Positions 59,691 through 64,000 of a stretch of 64,000 nt of DNA are shown here, one piece after another; positions within the stretch are counted from its first letter, which is position 1; every line of letters starts with the position of its first letter. The notes under the pieces are model-generated. The model did not search any database and was not told the origin of the DNA. It saw only the letters and a list, made by a program, of their open reading frames with translations. Source of the DNA: Deltaproteobacteria bacterium (lineage in GTDB: Bacteria; Myxococcota_A; Polyangia; GCA-2747355; JADLHG01); assembly GCA_020848905.1 (NCBI GenBank), contig JADLHG010000027.1, positions 1-64,000 on the forward strand. The letters run 5' to 3'. A program made the position numbers and the translations under genes.

Positions 59691-60574
59691 GCGCGTCGCT
59701 CTCCGGTTCCGACGATCATGGTGCCGATGCCTTGCCTGGTGAAGAGCTCCATGAGCAGACAGTGCAGCACCGCTCCGTTGATGATGTGCGCCTTCTTCAC
59801 GCCCCCCTCGAGGGCCCAGAGGCAGGCCTCTACCTTGGGGATCATTCCCTTGTCCACCACCTTGTTCGCGATCAGCTCCCGCGCCTGCGCCACCGTCAGC
59901 TCGGGGATGAGCGTGCTCGGGTCCTTCGGGTCGCGCAGAATCCCTTGTACGTCGGTCATCATGATCAGCTTCGCGCAGCCGAGCGCCTGGGCGAGCTTCC
60001 CCGCGCAGTGGTCCCCGTTCAGGTTGAGCGTGTTGCCCTTCGGGTCGCCGCCGATGCAGCTCACCACGGGCAGGTAGCGCCCGGCGATCAGCGTGTGCAG
60101 GATCCCCGGGTTGACGTGCTGGATCTCCCCGACGAAGCCGAGGTCGGTCCCCTCCGGTCCGCGCTGGCCCATGCGCCGCACGGCGAGCAGGTCTCCGTCC
60201 TTGCCCGAGAGCCCGACCGCCGCCACGCCCTCCGCGCGCACGAGCTGCACCAGCTCCTGCTGGATCTTCCCCACCAGCACCATCTGCGCGATCTCCGCCG
60301 TCTCGGCGTCGGTGACGCGCAGCCCTTGCACGAACTCGGACTCCTTGCCCATGCGCTTCATCATGTCGGTGATCTCGGGGCCGCCCCCGTGGACCAGGAT
60401 GGGCGTGATCCCGACGAAGTGCAGCAGCACCAGGTCGCGGATCACCTCGCGCTTGAGCGCGTCGTCCACCATGGCGTGACCGCCGTACTTCACGACGATG
60501 GTCTTGCCGTAGAACTCGCGGATGTAGGGCAAGGCCTCGACGAGGACCTGGGCCCGCTGCTGCAGCATCTCCAT
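59687..60574 (-). CDS. argB: Acetylglutamate kinase
   Basis: 295 residues from ATG 60574, chosen because GAGGAGA precedes it; the frame extends 13 codons further without a ribosome site. Amino-acid-kinase motifs: IVVKYGGHAMVDD, ILVHGGGPEITDMMKRMG, GLSGKDGDLL, YLPVVSCIGGDPKGNTLNLN and LIMMTDVQGILRDPKD. It phosphorylates N-acetylglutamate, usually the arginine-feedback step. It lies between argJ (44 bases upstream) and argD (overlapping). Confidence 0.95.
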   Translation of the reverse strand: MEMLQQRAQVLVEALPYIREFYGKTIVVKYGGHAMVDDALKREVIRDLVLLHFVGITPILVHGGGPEITDMMKRMGKESEFVQGLRVTDAETAEIAQMVLVGKIQQELVQLVRAEGVAAVGLSGKDGDLLAVRRMGQRGPEGTDLGFVGEIQHVNPGILHTLIAGRYLPVVSCIGGDPKGNTLNLNGDHCAGKLAQALGCAKLIMMTDVQGILRDPKDPSTLIPELTVAQARELIANKVVDKGMIPKVEACLWALEGGVKKAHIINGAVLHCLLMELFTRQGIGTMIVGTGERRA

Positions 60575-60617
60575 CGGCTCTCCTCGGTGCGCGGGGCGAC
60601 GGCCACCCGTCACGCTG

Positions 60618-61844
60618 CTACGTGCGGTACTCCGCGTTGATCCGCACGTAGTCGTAGGTCAGGTCGCTCCCCCAGACGGTCCACTCGGCCTTGCCGAGCC
60701 CGAGGCTCACCGTCACCTCGATCGTCTCGCTCTGCTTGAGGAGCTCGTGCGCCGCCTGCTGGTCGAACGCGGCCGGCGTCCCCTGGTGCACTACCCGCAG
60801 GGGCCCGAGCCAGATCGAGAGCTTCTCGGGGCGAACCTTCACCGGCGCGTACCCGACCGCCGCGGCGATGCGCCCCCAGTTCGGGTCGTTGCCGAACATC
60901 GCGCACTTCACCAGGTTCGAGTTCGCGATGCTCAGGCCCACGCGCTTGGCCTCGGCCTCGGTCCGCGCGTCGCGCACGGTGATAGCCATGACCTTCGTCG
61001 CTCCTTCGCCGTCGCGCACGATCTCGCGGGCGAGCTGCTGCGCGAGCTGCGTGAGTCCCTCGAGGAAGCGCGCGTAGTCGGCGCCCTTGGCCTCCGCGAG
61101 CGGCCGGTTACCCGCCTGCCCGTTCGCGAGGACCAGCACCGTGTCGTTCGTGGACTGGTCTCCGTCCACGGTGATCGAGTTGAACGAGCGCGCCACCGCC
61201 GCCTTCAGCGCCTGCTTCAGCACCGCCGGGGTGGCCGCGACGTCGCTCGTGAGGAAGCAGAGCATGGTGGCCATGTTGGGGGCGATCATCCCCGCCCCCT
61301 TGCAGATGCCGCCGATCGTGACGCGCTTGCCACCCACGGTCACCTGGACCGAGCCGTGCTTGGCCCGGCTGTCGGTGGTCATGATCGCCTGGCCGGCGTC
61401 GGGACCGCCCCGCGGGCTGAGCTGCTGCACCGCGAGCCAGATCCCGGCCGTCACCTTCTCCATCGGGAGCTGCGGCCCGATCACCCCCGTCGAGGCCACG
61501 AGCACCGCGGAGGGCTCGAGCTCCAGCGCGCGCCCCACCACCTCGGTCATCGCACGGGCGTTCGCCAGCCCCGGCTCGCCCGTGCACGCGTTGGCCACGC
61601 CGGCGTTCACCACCACCGCCCGGATCGCGCGTCCTCGCCGTCGCAGGTGCTCCTGGCAAACCCGCACCGGCGCGGCCCGCACCTGATTCGACGTGAAGAC
61701 CCCCGCCGCGGCGCACGGCGTCTCGCTCACGAGCAACGCCAGGTCCTTCTTGCCGCTCGCCTTGAGGCCGCACTGCACCCCGGCCGCGAGAAATCCTTTC
61801 GGGCTGGTGACCGTCCCCGCGTCGGCTGGACGTGCTTTGGCCAT
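60618..61844 (-). CDS. argJ: Bifunctional ornithine acetyltransferase / N-acetylglutamate synthase
   Basis: 408 residues. Features: LALLVSETPCAAAGVFTSNQV, VVVNAGVANACTGEPG, GICKGAGMIAPNMATML (autocleavage before the nucleophilic Thr of ATML), SFNSITVDGDQSTND and FGNDPNWGRI. It recycles the acetyl group from N-acetylornithine to glutamate, so the pathway is the cyclic one; whether it also uses acetyl-CoA cannot be told. AAGGAG precedes ATG 61844. The spacing to argC is 27 bases. Confidence 0.95.
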   Translation of the reverse strand: MAKARPADAGTVTSPKGFLAAGVQCGLKASGKKDLALLVSETPCAAAGVFTSNQVRAAPVRVCQEHLRRRGRAIRAVVVNAGVANACTGEPGLANARAMTEVVGRALELEPSAVLVASTGVIGPQLPMEKVTAGIWLAVQQLSPRGGPDAGQAIMTTDSRAKHGSVQVTVGGKRVTIGGICKGAGMIAPNMATMLCFLTSDVAATPAVLKQALKAAVARSFNSITVDGDQSTNDTVLVLANGQAGNRPLAEAKGADYARFLEGLTQLAQQLAREIVRDGEGATKVMAITVRDARTEAEAKRVGLSIANSNLVKCAMFGNDPNWGRIAAAVGYAPVKVRPEKLSIWLGPLRVVHQGTPAAFDQQAAHELLKQSETIEVTVSLGLGKAEWTVWGSDLTYDYVRINAEYRT

Positions 61845-61871
61845 GCCTTCTCCTTGCAGCGGCGCCCGAGG

Positions 61872-62921
61872 CTACGGCGCGAGCGCCCCGGTCACGAGTC
61901 CGGCTCGCTCGTCCTGGCCGGTCATCAGGTTCGCGTTCTGCACCGCCTGCCCCGCCGCCCCCTTGATGAGGTTGTCGATCGCCGCGAGCGCGATCACTCG
62001 CCCCGTACGCGGGTCCGGGGTCACGCTGACGTCGCAGAAGTTCGACCCCACCACCTGCTTGAGTTGCGGCGACGTGCCGCTCGGCCGCACCCGCACGAAG
62101 GGCTCCGCGGCGAAGCGCGTGGCGTAGAGCCCCTGGAGCTCGTCGGCGGAGACCGGCCGCACGAGCGTCGCGTAGGCCGTGGTCAGAATGCCGCGGCTGA
62201 CCGGCAGGAGGTGCGGGGTGAAGGAGATCTGCACGGCCTCGCCCGCGAGGTGCGAGAGCTCCTGCTCGATCTCGGGGGTATGGCGGTGCTGCGCCACGCC
62301 GTAGGCCTTGTAGTCCCCCGCCACCTCGCTGAAGAGGTAGCTCGTGGTGACGTGCGCGCGCCCGGCGCCGGAGACGCCGCTCGCGCTGTCCACGATCAGG
62401 CTCGAGAGCTCTACGAGGCGCGCCTCGAGCAGCGGCGCGAGCGCCAGGATCGCGGAGGTCGGATAGCACCCCGGGTTGGCCACGAGCTCGGCCTTCCGCA
62501 CCGCCTCCCGGTAGACCTCCGGCAAGCCGTAGATGGCGCGCGCGAGCCAGCTCTCCGAGGCGTGCTCGAGCTTGTACCACTGCCGGTAGGCGGCGACATC
62601 GTGCAGACGGTAGTCGGCCGCGAGGTCGATGACCTTCACCCCCGCCTCGAGCAGCGCGGGAGCCAGCTTCATCGCCTGGCCGTTCGGTGTGGCGAAGAAG
62701 ACGACCTGCGCGCTCCGCCGGAGCGCCGCCTCGTCGTAGGCCACGCAGGTGAGGTCGGTCAGCCCGAAGAGGTGCGGCTGCGCCTCGGCGAGCGAGACGG
62801 CGGTCTCGCTCCCCAGCCGGTAGAGCCCCGCGAGCTCGAAGCCGGGGTGGCCGAGCAGGAGCCGCGCGAGCTCTCCCCCCGTGTAGCCGGTGGCGCCGAC
62901 GATCGCCGCGCGCGTCTTCAT
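61872..62921 (-). CDS. argC: N-acetyl-gamma-glutamyl-phosphate reductase
   Basis: 349 residues from ATG 62921 (GAGGAAGGGG upstream), since the NADP-binding AAIVGATGYTGGELARLLLGHP follows at once. The active-site Cys is in LVANPGCYPTSA. Further motifs are GVSGAGRAH, RHTPEIEQEL, FTPHLLPVSRGILTT and VGSNFCDV. It reduces the acyl phosphate to N-acetylglutamate semialdehyde. First gene of argCJBD; no clear operator such as an ARG box was identified. Confidence 0.95.
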   Translation of the reverse strand: MKTRAAIVGATGYTGGELARLLLGHPGFELAGLYRLGSETAVSLAEAQPHLFGLTDLTCVAYDEAALRRSAQVVFFATPNGQAMKLAPALLEAGVKVIDLAADYRLHDVAAYRQWYKLEHASESWLARAIYGLPEVYREAVRKAELVANPGCYPTSAILALAPLLEARLVELSSLIVDSASGVSGAGRAHVTTSYLFSEVAGDYKAYGVAQHRHTPEIEQELSHLAGEAVQISFTPHLLPVSRGILTTAYATLVRPVSADELQGLYATRFAAEPFVRVRPSGTSPQLKQVVGSNFCDVSVTPDPRTGRVIALAAIDNLIKGAAGQAVQNANLMTGQDERAGLVTGALAP

Positions 62922-63010
62922 GGACCCCTTCCTCCTCGAGCCGGAGCTCGGGTTCGGAGGGGGATGGTAGGGCAATCGGGGGAGAAAAGGGAGAGGCTAG
63001 CGGAGCGAGC

Positions 63011-64000
63011 TTACCGACGACGGCGACGGAAGGCCAGGCCCAGCGCCGCGGCCAGGCCGAGGAGCGCGAAGGGCCAAAGGCTCGTCGGACGCTCGGCCAG
63101 CTCGCAGGAGCAGCCGCCACCGCCGGAGGTCCCGCCGTCACCCTGCGGCGTCGTGCCGCCATCGGCCTTGGGCACAACGCCGCCGTCGGGCTTCGGCGCC
63201 GCACCGTCGGGCTTGACCACCGTGCCGTCGGTCGGGGGCACCGTGCCGTCCACCGTGGGGCGCCCGTCCTTCACGCCACCGTCGCGCGGCGGACCCGCGT
63301 CCGGCGTGACCGCGCCGCCGTACTCGTGCGCCCCGATGTCGTAGGCTGCGCCCTGGGGCCGCGCCGCGCCGAAGTAGTCGTCCTTCACGTCAGCCAGCGT
63401 CGTGCCCTTGTCCACGCAGGGCGAGCCCGACGGGATCTTGAAGCCGTCGGGCTTCTTGTCGTTGATGTTGATGAGGTTGCAGTTCACCCCGGTCACGTCC
63501 TTGGCGTTCACCCCCGCCGCCGGAGGCGTACCGCCCAGCCAGTTGTTGCTGGCAAAGGTCGGGTACGGCCCGCTCGCGCCCAGCTCGAGGACCTGGGTGT
63601 TGGACTGGATCACGATGTTGTTCGCGATCGTCGTGCTGGCGTGCGCCCCCTGCTCGATGGTGATGCCCACGTTCTGAGCCTGCGAGAAGGTGTTGTTCGC
63701 GATGAGCGAGTTCTTGAGGCCCGCCCCGGAGATGGCCGGGTACCAGGCGAAGTTGCCGCCGCAGGCCGACACGATGTTGTTCATGACCTTGTGGCCCTTG
63801 GTCACCGCGTCGTCGCTGAGCGAGATGCCGCCCGGTCGGTTGCCGCCCGTCTGCCAGATCACGTCCGTCGTGCAGTAGATGAAGTTCCGCGCGATGGTGA
63901 CGGCTTCCGACGCCTCGACGTACACGTTGTCGGTCAGGTTGTCGTAGAGCGTGTTGCCCCGCACGACGTTGTTCTTCCCCTCGGTGACCGCCAGGCCCTG
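63011..64000 (-). CDS. Parallel beta-helix exported protein with MYXO-CTERM tail (partial)
   Basis: At least 329 residues; the frame runs off the right edge, so the N-terminus is missing. The visible part consists of right-handed beta-helix rungs with Asn ladders (VVRGNTLYDNLTDNVYVEAS; NSLIANNTFSQAQNVGITIE; TIANNIVIQSNTQVLELG), as in pectate-lyase-like polysaccharide-binding or lyase proteins. A long linker of Asp/Gly/Pro/Lys repeats (about 15-residue KPDGGVVPKADGGTTPQGD type) leads to GGGCSCELAERP, a hydrophobic helix and RRRRR, a clear MYXO-CTERM surface-sorting tail. It is probably a surface polysaccharide-binding or degrading protein. Confidence 0.8.
   Translation of the reverse strand, partial: QGLAVTEGKNNVVRGNTLYDNLTDNVYVEASEAVTIARNFIYCTTDVIWQTGGNRPGGISLSDDAVTKGHKVMNNIVSACGGNFAWYPAISGAGLKNSLIANNTFSQAQNVGITIEQGAHASTTIANNIVIQSNTQVLELGASGPYPTFASNNWLGGTPPAAGVNAKDVTGVNCNLININDKKPDGFKIPSGSPCVDKGTTLADVKDDYFGAARPQGAAYDIGAHEYGGAVTPDAGPPRDGGVKDGRPTVDGTVPPTDGTVVKPDGAAPKPDGGVVPKADGGTTPQGDGGTSGGGGCSCELAERPTSLWPFALLGLAAALGLAFRRRRR

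Overview
The window is high-GC DNA (roughly 70%) from a bacterium that is almost certainly a member of Myxococcota (deltaproteobacterial lineage, probably Polyangia-like). The evidence is several secreted proteins ending in a Cys-containing, hydrophobic, Arg-rich tail of the MYXO-CTERM type (21899-23239, 43327-44463, 63011-64000, possibly 14175-15005). It also includes many lipoproteins of unknown function, FHA-type sigma-54 activators, an AgmX-like protein, Ser/Thr kinase signalling and Cys-rich secreted proteins. No rRNA, tRNA, CRISPR array, phage or insertion sequence was recognised.

Layout. 240-2931: lipoprotein aspartic protease with PDZ domain, and a diacylglycerol-kinase-like lipid kinase. 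2973-9318: a divergent envelope/polysaccharide-looking locus (TPR plus beta-barrel protein, large secreted carbohydrate-binding-like protein, small beta-barrel, glycoside-hydrolase-like lipoprotein). 9399-12357: a sigma-54 module, in which an FHA-AAA-Fis activator (10063-11397) sits between two genes that each carry a recognisable -24/-12 promoter. 12464-16994: hybrid histidine kinase, Cys-rich exported protein, zinc-ribbon/proline-rich/coiled-coil membrane protein. 17179-20545: overlapping operon of ECF sigma factor, zinc-finger anti-sigma factor and a secreted caspase-like protease with EF-hand and C-terminal barrel. 20589-29325: response regulator, lipoproteins, a clan-A glycoside hydrolase with MYXO-CTERM tail, a double TerB-like protein, a metzincin lipoprotein and a HEAT-like protein. 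29404-32892: a large TIG/FN3 repeat lipoprotein.

33070-42495 is a coherent metal-stress unit. An NtrC-type regulator and its histidine kinase are followed by a dyad, a -24/-12 promoter and an operon for a cupredoxin and a CusC-CusB-CusA type copper/silver efflux pump. 42612-44463 is a small minus-strand operon of a beta-propeller MYXO-CTERM protein and a lipoprotein. 44858-50494 holds a Ser/Thr kinase, a lipoprotein, and a PASTA protein overlapping a PEP-synthase/rifampin-phosphotransferase-like enzyme. 50577-56158 is a run of two M16 peptidase-family proteins, a second ECF sigma factor and a FecR/CpxP-like anti-sigma protein. 56330-58461 holds an HTH-pseudoreceiver protein, a lipoyl-less E2-type acyltransferase and an AgmX-like protein. 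58488-62921 is the arginine operon argC-argJ-argB-argD on the minus strand. The right edge cuts a parallel beta-helix MYXO-CTERM protein.

Two cross-cutting observations deserve attention. First, at about eight genes a -10-like hexamer lies 6 (once 7) nucleotides upstream of the start codon and no Shine-Dalgarno is present, which predicts leaderless mRNAs; several annotated-looking starts must be moved to fit. Second, a pair of hairpin elements with divergent stems but identical internal loops (23281-23349 and 24401-24541) each directly follows a minus-strand stop codon and may be a repeated structured RNA or REP-like element. All function calls come from reading motifs by eye; no database search was possible.
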